Source: Tritrichomonas musculus (lineage: Eukaryota; Parabasalia; Tritrichomonadida; Tritrichomonadidae). From it: a DNA stretch of 64,000 bases. Below, piece by piece: positions 1-12,000 of the stretch (position 1 is the first letter of the stretch; each line of letters opens with the position of its first letter). The stretch lies in assembly GCA_039105265.1 (NCBI GenBank), contig JAPFFF010000010.1, forward strand, positions 2,604,001 through 2,668,000. The letters are read 5' to 3'. The notes beneath the pieces are model-generated. The model searched no databases, was not told the origin of the DNA, and saw nothing but the letters and a program-made list of their open reading frames with translations. Made by a program: the position numbers and the translations under genes.

Positions 1-1938
1 TATGGTCGGAATGAAGTATTCATATGGTTTCATTTGAATGGCTTCTTTTAATGTTTCAGGTGCAATAAACATTTGATCAGGCGGACAACTTTTTGTATTT
101 GCATTTCTAAAAACAGGCTGATTAAATATTTCATCGATTATTTTCTCTGCTGGGCCCATATTGTCATCTATTTCAACTTCATCATCTGCTATTATTCTTG
201 ATAGTTCTTCTTCTTCCTCTTCAATGATCACATTCGATTGTGATTCTTTTGATGGTTCTTCTTTTTCTTTAGGTTCTTCTTCTTTTTCGTCATCCATTAT
301 TATTCTTGATAGTTCTTCCTCTTCAATGATCACATTCGATTGTGATTCTTTTGATGGTTCTTCTTTTTCTTTAGGTTCTTCTTTTTCTTTAGGTTCTTCT
401 TCTTTTTCGTCATCCATTATTATTCTTGATAGTTCTTCTTCTTCCTCTTCAATGATCACATTCGATTGTGATTCTTTTGATGGTTCTTCTTTTTCTTTAG
501 GTTCTTCTTCTTTTTCGTCATCCATTATTATTCTTGATAGTTCTTCTTCTTCCTCTTCAATGATCACATTCGATTGTGATTCTTTTGATGGTTCTTCTTT
601 TTCTTTAGGTTCTTCTTCTTTTTCGTCATCCATTATTATTCTTGATAGTTCTTCTTCTTCCTCTTCTATGACCACGAAAGATTGTACTTCTTTGGATGGT
701 TCTTCTTTTTGTTTTTCATTTGCTGTTTCTTCGTCATTGTAAACGATTAATTTTTTGATCTTTTCAGCGCCCATTCCACTTGGTCTTGCATCTCTCTGAA
801 TTCTGATTTTTGCATTTTCAGAAATATGGTTGAATGAGGCAAAACCGAATTCTATTTCGGTTGCGTTTGGGAAAGAAATGTCAGAAAGGTTAGTGCAATT
901 TGTGAAGCAATTAGAACCAATTATAACCGTTTTACTTTGAATTTCGATTGACTTCATTGTTTTGACGCTATTGAACGAATCAGCAGCCAATATTTTGACT
1001 GTTTCTGGTATGACGACCTTTGATGGCAACGAAGCATTACCAAATGCGTAATCACGAATCTCTTCAAGTGAACCGTTTGGCTCAAAAGTGATTGTTTCAA
1101 TTTGATTGCATTGGTAAAAAGCTTTGTCAAAAATCGATTTGATTTTACTAGGAATTGTGACACTTTTAATATCGCGTGGTGCAAAAATAAGAACATCAAA
1201 ATTGTCACTTTTATCGTCACTTTTTGAAAGAACAAAGCCAGCTTCATTAACTTTGAATGTTTGGTTTTCTTTGTCAATTTCAACTTTTGACAATTGTGGA
1301 ACTAAGAAAAAGTTCGGTTTTTTGATCTCTTTAAAACTTGATGGAAGAGTAAGACAACGAATCGGGCTGTTGTAAATTACATATCCTTCGATGGTTTGGA
1401 GCTTTGAATATGGAGAAAGAGTAATTGAATTCAATTTTGGATGATTTGAAAAAGAATTTTTTTTCAAAATCTTGATTTGTGGAGGAATGACTGCGTCTTC
1501 AATGTCAAATCGGGAGTAAAAAAGAATATCAAATTCTGGCTGGTTTTCGTCACTCTTGCCTAAAAGGAATTTGCCATCATAATATGTAAATAGATTGTTT
1601 TTTGGAGAAACTGCAATTTCTGTTAAATCTTGAACCTTTTCGCACCAGTCATCTTTTAGGAATTTGACACTTGCTGGAATTTGGAGCTTTTTAATGCGAG
1701 CATCAGTAAAACATTCTTCTTCAAATGTTTCAACTTCAGAATCTTCTGGAAATTCTAGGAGTTCAATTGTTACTCGACTAAATGCTGATTTCTTTATAGA
1801 TATTATTTTATATTTTTGATTATCAAATTCTGCAAAACGTGGAATAAAAACTTTGCCATTGACTTTAGGTGATTTAGTAACTGATGCTGTTTTGTTGTGT
1901 CGATTAAGTTTAACCCTGAGTCCGTTTTCTAATTCCAT
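1..1938 (-). CDS. BspA-like leucine-rich repeat protein (3' end beyond window)
   Basis: A reading frame opens at an ATG at 1938 and stays open for 646 codons to the left edge, so the C-terminus is not seen. The first ~400 residues are irregular leucine-rich repeats of the Treponema/BspA type, with phrases such as IPASVKFLK, IPPQIKILK, IPSKIKSIFDKAFYQC and IPETVKILAADSF. A Lys/Glu-rich tandem repeat follows (about residues 400-580), then a unique stretch with EKIIDEIFNQPVF. No signal peptide or membrane segment is visible in the part seen. BspA-like proteins form a very large trichomonad family, often surface adhesins, but this copy could equally be cytoplasmic. It is divergent to the HECT gene. 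Family assignment is firm; location and partner are unknown. Confidence 0.85.
   Translation of the reverse strand, partial: MELENGLRVKLNRHNKTASVTKSPKVNGKVFIPRFAEFDNQKYKIISIKKSAFSRVTIELLEFPEDSEVETFEEECFTDARIKKLQIPASVKFLKDDWCEKVQDLTEIAVSPKNNLFTYYDGKFLLGKSDENQPEFDILFYSRFDIEDAVIPPQIKILKKNSFSNHPKLNSITLSPYSKLQTIEGYVIYNSPIRCLTLPSSFKEIKKPNFFLVPQLSKVEIDKENQTFKVNEAGFVLSKSDDKSDNFDVLIFAPRDIKSVTIPSKIKSIFDKAFYQCNQIETITFEPNGSLEEIRDYAFGNASLPSKVVIPETVKILAADSFNSVKTMKSIEIQSKTVIIGSNCFTNCTNLSDISFPNATEIEFGFASFNHISENAKIRIQRDARPSGMGAEKIKKLIVYNDEETANEKQKEEPSKEVQSFVVIEEEEEELSRIIMDDEKEEEPKEKEEPSKESQSNVIIEEEEEELSRIIMDDEKEEEPKEKEEPSKESQSNVIIEEEEEELSRIIMDDEKEEEPKEKEEPKEKEEPSKESQSNVIIEEEELSRIIMDDEKEEEPKEKEEPSKESQSNVIIEEEEEELSRIIADDEVEIDDNMGPAEKIIDEIFNQPVFRNANTKSCPPDQMFIAPETLKEAIQMKPYEYFIPTI
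191..742. repeat. 108-bp coding tandem repeat (36 residues, ~5 copies)
   Basis: The phrase ATTATTCTTGATAG recurs at 191, 299, 419, 527 and 635, giving a 108-bp period; the 299-419 unit is 120 bp because of a 12-bp internal duplication. On the minus strand it encodes units built from EEEEEELSRII, MDDEK, EEEPKEKEEPSKE and SQSNVIIE. The inner copies are almost identical at DNA level, which points to recent unequal exchange or slippage; the copy nearest the LRR domain is the most diverged. Confidence 0.9.
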
Positions 1939-3008
1939 CTTATTACTGAATAATAAAAATTTTCTTATCTATTCAATTGTGATTTTTTTTTGATCAATCG
2001 TAGAATAAAGTCGGCCAAAATACACTTTTCATTTGAAAAAGTTAAACTTTTTATGGGCTAATGAAATTGAATATAATTTCAAAACCTTATAAGTTTTCAA
2101 TTATCTTCATTTTTGTATAATTTACTTTAATATATATTTTATTTTTATATTTATTGTTTTATGTTTATTAACAAATTAAAGAAATTTAAAATTTCTTGTT
2201 AAAAAATAAACATATCATAACATTCATATAATTTTGTATGAAAAATGTAACCACCAAAATTTTCAAAATTTTTGGTTCATTATAAACTTTTGTATAAAAG
2301 TGAGTGTTTTTTAATCTATATTGTATTTTTAAACTTTGAGTTTTGGATCTAATGCTTTTGAAAGATGTTTATCTCTCAAAAACATTTCAATTCTATTTTC
2401 AGTTTTATTAATTAAAACTAATACCTTTGAGTAATGTTTATTACTGTAAAATATTTTCTTTTGAAAAAGAAAATATCATATCTTCCTTCTGTAACTTAAT
2501 TTGTATATAAAGTTTTTAATTATACTTCATTTACAAAATTATTAACACAGTCTTATTTAAATAAAATTGATAATTATGCTTTTTGTGATATTTAAAGCTT
2601 TCAGGTTTTACAATTCCTCTTTCTGTAACTGATTTTAGTGAATATGTAATTCATCATCATACGCGACAATTCTTTTTATTATTATTATTATTTTGTAAAA
2701 CATGTACGGAATAAAAGATTTCCTCTAAAGCTAAAAGAAAACTTAATAACAATTTTTTTTTTCCATTTTCCATTTGGTAAAGTAAATTTTCACAAAATTT
2801 TGATATGACACTCTCTCAAATATTGAAAATGTACAAAAATATAATATCTTAAATTTTCATTTTATTTTTAGATTAATTATCTTTCAAAAATTTTATTTAT
2901 TATATTTGATAAATAATAAATAATTTTATTTTGATTTAAATTGGAAAAATAATAGGATACATGCATTTTTTATTTAACTAAATTTTTTCAAAATTTTTTA
3001 AATTTTTA
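1939..3008. other. divergent intergenic spacer
   Basis: About 1.07 kb of AT-rich DNA between two divergent genes. It must hold both promoters, but apart from the weak initiator on the minus side I see no clear element, no long open frame and no repeat. Confidence 0.6.
1974..1982 (-). promoter_or_regulatory. possible initiator (Inr) of the LRR gene
   Basis: TCACAATTG on the minus strand lies about 36 bases before the ATG and fits the trichomonad initiator TCA(+1)Py(T/A). A match this short is expected often in AT-rich DNA, so support is weak. Confidence 0.25.
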
Positions 3009-6000
3009 ATGGCAAATAGGAAAAACAACAAAATACAGTTGAAAATTGATGTAAGAAGTTATAGAGAATTAAGCCCATGCGCGTTTTTATCTGATACAAC
3101 TATAGCTTTTATATTGAATAATTATTTTTCTTTTATTGGCAATTTTCAACATGACAAATTTAGCAGCAAAGCTATTGCAAATCTTGAAAAAGTGATTCAC
3201 TGTAAAAATATTTATGATTCTACTCAAAAAGAAAACATTAATATTTGCCAAAAAATTATTGGTATTTTACAAGATTCGATAACACAAAATACATTTAAGT
3301 TTTCAACAACAATAGAAAGTAAATTGTTTAATCCAATCGAAATAATACGAAATCAACAAAAACTCCTTATCTCTTTTACATCATTTCTCATTAGTAGAAT
3401 GAAAAATGCACTTTCTGAAATGCCTATACCAAGAAATTTATTTCCTTGTTTTATTTCAAGAAACTCATCTCTTCATTTTGAAACTAGCAATAATAATACA
3501 GATAACGAAGACGAGACTAATGTGAATTATCTCCTAGATCATATAATGATGGATATTAATAACGATAGGAAAAATGAGATAGACTTTTTAGTTTACCAAA
3601 ATGATGTTACTCAACTCTTTGAAACTTTTACAAAATATAACGATTCTTTCACTTTTTCACCTATTTTTATTTGTTCTTTTCTCAAAAAGTTTGACCAAAT
3701 TTTGAATTGTTTGTCATCGTCCCTTATGCATGAAGATAGCAATAGTTCTGAAAATTTAAAATGCTTCATTATGATGATATTTATTAAAATGAGAATTTAT
3801 ATGCAAGTTTACGATCTCCATGGTTTTTTACAAATTCTTATCCAATTATTAAATATTTTAAATGATCATCCTGAATTAGATATTAGTTCTTTTGCATCAT
3901 TAGAGAACACTGTACAAGATTTACTTCCAAAATGCACGTCAAATTGTTCTTTAATAATCCAAAATATCTCAAATGAAACATTTCTTGATTTTTACTTTAG
4001 TCATGACGGACAGAATGACTTTATTTTGACAAAAAAATCGATTTTCAAAGTTAGGCCTACTAATAAGGAAGATATTATTGAGATTAACCTAAATAATGTT
4101 ATTCCCGTTGCTTTTAAATCCGGCGACTATTTAGACATTCAAAATATTCTCTCAAAAAGTGAAAAAGAAAAAGTCAAAATTGCATTTTCAGATGGAGTTC
4201 TTTATATTATTTCCCTTGAAGAGCAAATTATTTATCGTGTTCGTGTTTGTCCTGAAGAAGAATACGTCAGAAAAAAAGAAAAATTAATCAAAAAAATTGA
4301 GAATGCAAGAGAGCATCTACATCAGCAGCCCTCGAATGAAAAAGCAGTTAAAAAGAACAAAAAGCCAACAATAAATGGCATATTAAAAGAAGAAAGAATG
4401 GAACAAAAAAGGAGACGAAAAGCAGACAAATATAAAGAAGATGAATTTGAAGAAGATTTAACAAAAATCCAAATTAGCATTTCAAATCATCCAATCATAT
4501 CAATGAGTGCATATAACAATTACATTCGTATTATTCAAAGAGAAAGTTATATGAATAAAGCAACGATATTGATTTTCACTAATGTTGACTTGATGCCTGA
4601 TTGTAGGATGAATTATAACATTGAAAAAGCATTCAAAAAACAAGAAGACGAAAGGATTTCTATTCAAACGCAAATCAAAATCAAAATTGAAAACAAAAGC
4701 CAAGAAATTAAGATTAAAGACGTTTTCTTTTCATGTGATTATATGTTTATAAGCTTTGAAGATTCATCAATTGACCAATACATCATATATAACAATGGAA
4801 CAATTGAGCTAGTAAAACAATTTTTTTCACCTTTAATTTCGTTTCCTCATTCAATAATGAAGATGGATAACGATATGTTCCTTTACTATTGTGAACCAAT
4901 TTCTAATGATGGCACAGATGGAATTAGTATTACTAAAATGTATCTGCCAGAAACGAAATATTGGCTAAGAGAAGACGATTCATTATTTTTAAAGTATCCC
5001 TATTTGAAAAATATTTCAAATATCGTTAATAATTGCTCTCAATTCATTTTGAATAGAAAAATTGTGACACCTTTCACAATTGATGAATATAATGGTAAAG
5101 AAAATTCAGCTGATTGTTCAATCGGATTAAAAGTGACTCCAAAAGAAATGGGATTACTCATTCAAAGTCCAAATTCAATATCTTCTTTGTTACCAAAAAT
5201 AAAAGAAATGTTTTTTGAAATGATTGATGATGACTTGATTCAAATACTTGCTCCTTTATTAATTAAATTAATAGGTGTTAACTTCTTGTATGAAATGAAT
5301 CAATATGATAATTATCACAAAATAAGTGAAAATGCAATTGATGTTTTTCGTACTTTTAAGGATTTCTTATTGGATATCTTTTCATCATTTTATCATTCTT
5401 ATTCAATTGAATTTGATATCATTTTAGGTGAATCAATTCTTTTCACAATTTCAATTTGTGGAAAGTTTTTGTTTTATCCAAATTCATACAATGAACTTCA
5501 TGATTTAATGAGTCAAATTTTATGTGACAATTACAATTATTATTCAAAATTAATGTTGAAATCTTTTTCTTCGTTGTTGTTTTCTTATCCTTCATCATTA
5601 TATTTACTCGATCAATCTATTTATGAGCAACTTGTTTCTTTTGGTGATAAAATAAATATTCATGTACTTTTCTTTAAAAGCTTACTCTTCGTTTTCAATG
5701 AAATTATGTTTGCATCGAATGACAGCAAGTTTATTGAATCAATTTCTCCTTATATTCGCATTTTATTCAAGCATATAAAATATATAATTAATGATGAGTC
5801 TATTCCATTAACTATTGCTGAGCAACTTTTGTCATATCTGTTTAGTTACGAATCATCAAATGTTTACTTTTCATTAATGATTCAAAAGGAGTTGATTGAA
5901 ATAAGCAATGATTTATTCAAGCGTATTTCAACAATTCCTTCAGTCGTTGAAAGTGATAAAGAATTTCTAAAGAACAACAATGATTTTAAAAGACAAGAAA

Positions 6001-9000
6001 TCAGAAAAGAAACAAAAATTATAGAAAGTGAACATCCTTATAATAAAAAATCTTTGAACGATGAAATTTTTGTTAATAACAAATCTGTAATTGAAGATAT
6101 TGGAATAATTAACTTTGATTCTGATGTTGATGAAATTTTGATTAAATTTGATCACAGATGTAAACTCAAAGAAAATGATGAATTCATTTTGTCTACAAGA
6201 GAATCTAATCCAATTTACATTGGTGAAAAAAACAAAATAGAATTCAATTCATTTTATAAATTAAAAACAAATTACGTTAAAATTTCAATTGTAAGAAAAA
6301 ATAATGATTTTATCAAAGATGGAACAGCTTATTGGGGTTACAAAATATCATTCACTGGTATTTCATATAATACATCTTTTTATTGGAAGCCAAACTCGCA
6401 TTTATTCTTTTATAATAATTTTGTCTCGTTTTTAATTAAAGTTTATTCGCTCGCTTACAGCTCGATTCAAGTTGAAGAATTTGAAAAAAATATCAGCTTT
6501 CTTGTTGATGAGAAAATTATTCAGGGAATAAAATTTGATGAAAGTAAGCAAATAGATGAAGCTATGGTGATCAAAGGAATTGGACATGATAATAAAATAA
6601 AGAAAAACTTTTTGATTGATTTGATAACGGTAAAAGATAATCATTCACCAATTCATGATTTTCTTGATTTTGTGTATTCAAAAACAGCTAAATTTAACAG
6701 AATGCATTTGAACGATTCTTCTAAAAAAATAAATGAAGATGAGCTTTATCTGGCTGTATGTCTGTTGAAACAACTTGATCTGATTTCGCTTTGTATTAAT
6801 TTAATGGAAAATATCAACTCAAATTCTGATTTTGAAATTCCAAATTCAATTTTGTTAGTTTGGAAAAGAATCTATGCGTTAAGAAAGGCTTTGATTTTTG
6901 AATATCAGCAATCTAAATCGACAACAACAACAAATGATTATGAAAAATATTTGGAAGATGTGAAGAATAAGTGCATTTTACTTTTGTATTCAGACCCAAT
7001 TTTAGATCACGATGATAAAGATATAAATGATGAAATAATTGAATTGAAAATTAAAGAAATTTATTCTTTTGTTACATCAAAAATTACTTTGCAGCAAATT
7101 TTTGATTTCATTGATATTAGAGAAAGGAGGCTTATGATATCTAGCCAATCAATAAGTTTGCTTCTTTCCTTCCTTAATCAAAAGACTCTTTTTGAATCAT
7201 CCAAGCTAGTTTTAGCTTTTTCAATTAGTGGAACATCTCCTTTAAAAAATTGTTTTGGTGTTTCAAAACATAAATTGGATGAATATTCAAAATTAAGTGG
7301 TTCGTTAACCATCAGTTTCATTGAAAATATTTTCAAACATCCTTTAAATGCAATGATTTGTAAAACTTCATTTATGAAACATTTCTTATATGATCACGGA
7401 GATAATGACACGATGATTAAATGCTCTAAAATATTCATTGAAATGCTCAACAACAACCAAATTGATAAAGAATCTTTTCTTTACAATAAGTTGAATTTTA
7501 TTTTAATCCTGATGCTTCTTGGTTTGGCATCAACCACAAGAAATGAAGAAATTATTAATTATATTATTTCAATGTTATCTTTAGATAATAATGATATTGA
7601 AAGTAAGCAATTGATATTGACGACACTTCCTTTTCTTTCAAAATTGTTCTCCGAAAATTGTCAGCTTCAAAATGAAGAATTAATTTTCTCAATTTTGGAA
7701 AATGATAGGAAATGTCCAATCATTGTTAAGTCGATTTTTTACTGGATCGCTGCAGTAATGAATGACAAATCGAATCATGATGATTTTATTTTGAAAGTTT
7801 TGAAAGGAATTGGTCAATCATTAACAGGACAACCATGCCTCTTTATTGATGATTCATTTCAAACGATCACTCATAGACAAGTTTCTGAATCAATGATTTC
7901 ATTCATTGTGGTTTTATTTAATAATCAAAATGATTCTTTATTTGCAGTAATACATAATATTTTGTCACAAAAAATAGATGAAAACTTAAAAGAGGATGAA
8001 ATGTTTATTTTAATTGGTTTATTTGCTTCAATTGGACAAAGTTTTTCTTTTGATTTGGATAATTATCGATCGAATTCTATTGTTACCGATCCAAGCAAAT
8101 TGAATTTAAATGAAATTGAAATTCAAAGCTTACTCATCATAAATGACTACATCATTAATTCCAAATATTTCAAAAATGATGAAATTAATGAAAACGAAAT
8201 GGATCAAAAAGAAGTGGAACAAAATGTTCTAATTTCAGCATTTTACTCATTTGTTCCAATAATCATGCAAAACAAGAACAACATTGATATTCTTTTAAAT
8301 AAGTGTGACATGAAGCAAGTTTTGTCACTTTTAGAAATATCAAGGAATTCGCTTCCATCGAATGAAAATTCAATTCAAGTTTTATTTCATTATTTAGGAC
8401 AAGCAATCATTGGTTCACTTTATAATGGGAATGCATTAAATTATGAAAATTCGCTCCATTTTACAAAAATGAATTATGGCGAGATCATTTATGATAAAAG
8501 TAACGATGTCATTAAATCAGACATGAGTCATCTCAATATTTTCACTAGCAATCGACCATTTGATTCAAATTGTGAAACTTATTTTGAAATTAAAATAAGA
8601 AAAATTGGACTGAAAAATATATTTATTGGAATTATTGACTCTGAAGAATCAAATTATAATAAAGCTACTGGATTTGGATGCTTTGGATACACAAATATCT
8701 TTTGTCGAAAATCACCTTTTTTATCAAATGATTTGTCTATTGTTGCAGATGAAGTAATGGATTACGACTTGGTCCGAATTAAAGAAGGTACTTTAATTGG
8801 ATTCTATTACACACCAAACTTTTTACACATGCTGTTAAATGGTAATATGATTCCGTATCGAATTTCACTTAAATCTTTGAAGTCATACATTCCTATTATT
8901 ATAATTGACCATGATGAAGTTGAACTTGAAATCACATCCAATATTTCTGTTGTTGACCATTCAGATAAAAAATACGATTTCTTGGATCTAAATAATTTTG

Positions 9001-12000
9001 CTGAGCAATATTTCGACATTAAAGATATTTTTGTTTCGGATCAGAATAAAAAAGAAAAAGCAAATTATTGTAACTTTATTAAAAACAAGCAATTCTTGAT
9101 TGGTGAGAAAATCAAAGTCGATCAAAATGACCAAGAAGGAGTCATAAAAGAAATCTATCCAAGTAATGAATCTGATTCTTTTTTAAAAGTAAAAGTTGAA
9201 ATATTCAATGAATCAACTTTGTCAACAGAAATAATTGATACTGAGATTGACATAAGAGAAAAGATTGATTTAAAGACAAACTATTTTAATTTGATTGAAA
9301 ATCGAACGAATACAAAATTTGGTTTTAATTCATCATTTGATTTGACTAGCTTGCCTCGTCATATTCAAGTTTGCCCTGATTTGAATAAAGTCAAAAGATA
9401 CATAAAGAGTAAAACAATCAAAAATAATTCAAAGTCAATTGCAATCATCATGATGAGATATTTTACATTCATTCTTGTTGATTATTTGAGATATTCAAAA
9501 TCAAAATATCTTCTAGAAGAAGGAATCAAAACAAATGAAGCAAGAAGCATCATTAAGTCACTTGCTTATTCACTTCCAACAATTACTTTTTTTAATCCAG
9601 TGTTTCAAAATCCATTGGATGAATATAACATGAATGAAAATCTTATTTTTACAGAACAAAAAGATGATTTTGTTATTAAAATTCCTGGATCATCAGTGAG
9701 TTTTCATAACTCATTCATTGCATTTTTACAGAAACAAGAAGATTTCCTTTCACCACAATTTTTATCTATTTTGATTCAAGATCTATATGAAATAGTTATT
9801 CAAAAAGATTCAATGTCTCTTTCTTTTCTTTATAACTCAATTTCATCCATGAATAAAATAGAAAGCATTGTTTCTTTGCCAGCCAAATTCAAATATAAAA
9901 CAAAGATTAAAATTGACGAATTTCAAAATTTCATTGGTTACGTGCCAATCCTTCTCTCTTCAATTCCAAAGCAGCTTCCTTCCTGTTTTTGTGATGGAAG
10001 AAGATATAGAATGAAATCAAATGAAATTTCATTCTTTGTTCCTTCTTCTTTTATTTTAGATATTTTTTTGAAATGGAAATATGATTTCGAAAAAATTGAG
10101 TACATAGATATACCAACAGATTTTAAATTGCAATTTGGTTTGTATCTATTGTCAACCAATTTGCAAGAAGATCTTTTAAGTGGTCAACTTGGATTCATTC
10201 AAATAGTTTTCATTTTAATTCAAGCTTGCAAAAATATAAAAATTTTGGTTCCTATAATTTTGGATCAAATTATAACTCTCTCATTAAAAAAGGATGTTTT
10301 ATCTTATCCATTTCTAAAGGATATATTAACATATCTTATTTCACAAAATGAATTTACAGATGATTTATTTAATAAGAAAACATCTGTCTCTTTTTCAATA
10401 CTACAAAAGAAAAGTCAGAATTATTATATTGATGAGTTTCCAACCTATAAAAATGAAGGACCAGTTATTTTCAATATATTTTTAACATTGTTTCAGGCAA
10501 AAGCAGCCGAACGTACAAATGATCCTTCATTAATATTTGAACAGTATTATCGAATCAATGAAGAATTATTTACAATATTTGATGAACGAAATACTGATCA
10601 AATTGAAGGAAGTCTTAAAAAAGATAAAGCATCAACTTCTAAAACAAAGAAGAAAAATTCTCATTTATTATATCTTTTATATTATTACAGTCTTCTTTTG
10701 AATAATAAAGATGATAATGGTCCTTATCCAAAGTTTCTGTTTGCGCATGATTGGATGAAGCAACACTTCGGTGGATTTGCCAAAACAATCACTAAAAAAG
10801 ATATTGCTAATGCCAGAATAAATAACGAAAGTTCATCCAATGAATTATATGAATCAGATGTCATTAACAATGATATTGATTTGCAATGTTCATATGTATT
10901 TAGTAATATATATGAAAATGAAAGAAATGATGAACAATATCAAGTTACGATTCGTCAAATTTATGATGATATAGATATTGAACTTCCTAAAAACGGCCAA
11001 AAAAATTCAATTTCTTTTCCAATTGTAATTGAAATCTTGGGAAATAAACAGCTTAAAGATGGTGATGTTTTTGTTGTTTCTTTTGAGCCATCTAAAGAAC
11101 AACAGAAAAAATACTTCATTGATCATTTTAAAGAATTTGAAAATTCATTTCAGAAATTTATTTTTTACCAAAAGTATGACAATGAAATTTCAAAAAGTGC
11201 ATTTAATATTAGAAGTAGAGAGCATAATCATTATTCTAACCACAATGGTCTTTTAGGTATTGATTTGGGCACTACGTTCAGTAGTATCTCAATCCATGAG
11301 AGTTCAGATAGACCAACTATTATTAGCGGTAATCATAATTTGAATCATATTAACAATTCAAACACAGAAACTCAAAGTATTGATGGCAATTCTGATTTTT
11401 ATTTTAATACAGAGTCATCAAGTGATGATGACCTTAATCATTATTTGAACACAGAAATACAAAACTTGTATGACAGCATTGAGCATGATCATGATTCTGA
11501 CTCGCAAGCACAAAATGTTAATGACAATCATGAAATTGATTCGCAAGCACAAAATGTTAATGCCAATCATGAAATTGATTCAACTGTGACAACATTTGAT
11601 CATCATTCTGGTTTTGTTCAATTTGGTGCAGCTGATTTTCAGCCTTTGGAAGATGACTATATTTATGATGATTTCGAAATGCAAACTGAAAATGATGATT
11701 CTGAAAACGAAAACCAATCAGAAACGCAAATTGAGAACACTAGCAATGATAATCATAGTATCAATTATTATGCATCAGTTCTTGAATCGATTCATAATAG
11801 CAGTTCTAATAATAATAATAGCAATAATAATAATAATAGCAATAATAATAATAACAGTAATAATAACAATAATAATAATAACAATAATAATAATAACAAT
11901 AATAATAATAACAATAATAATAATAACAATAATAATAATAACAATAATAATAATAACAATAATAATAATAACAATAATAATAACAATAATAATGATGATG

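Noticed and set aside
161-742. 193-codon serine-rich plus-strand frame
   Set aside because: It is the antisense shadow of the Glu-rich repeat in the LRR gene, whose frame continues far on both sides.
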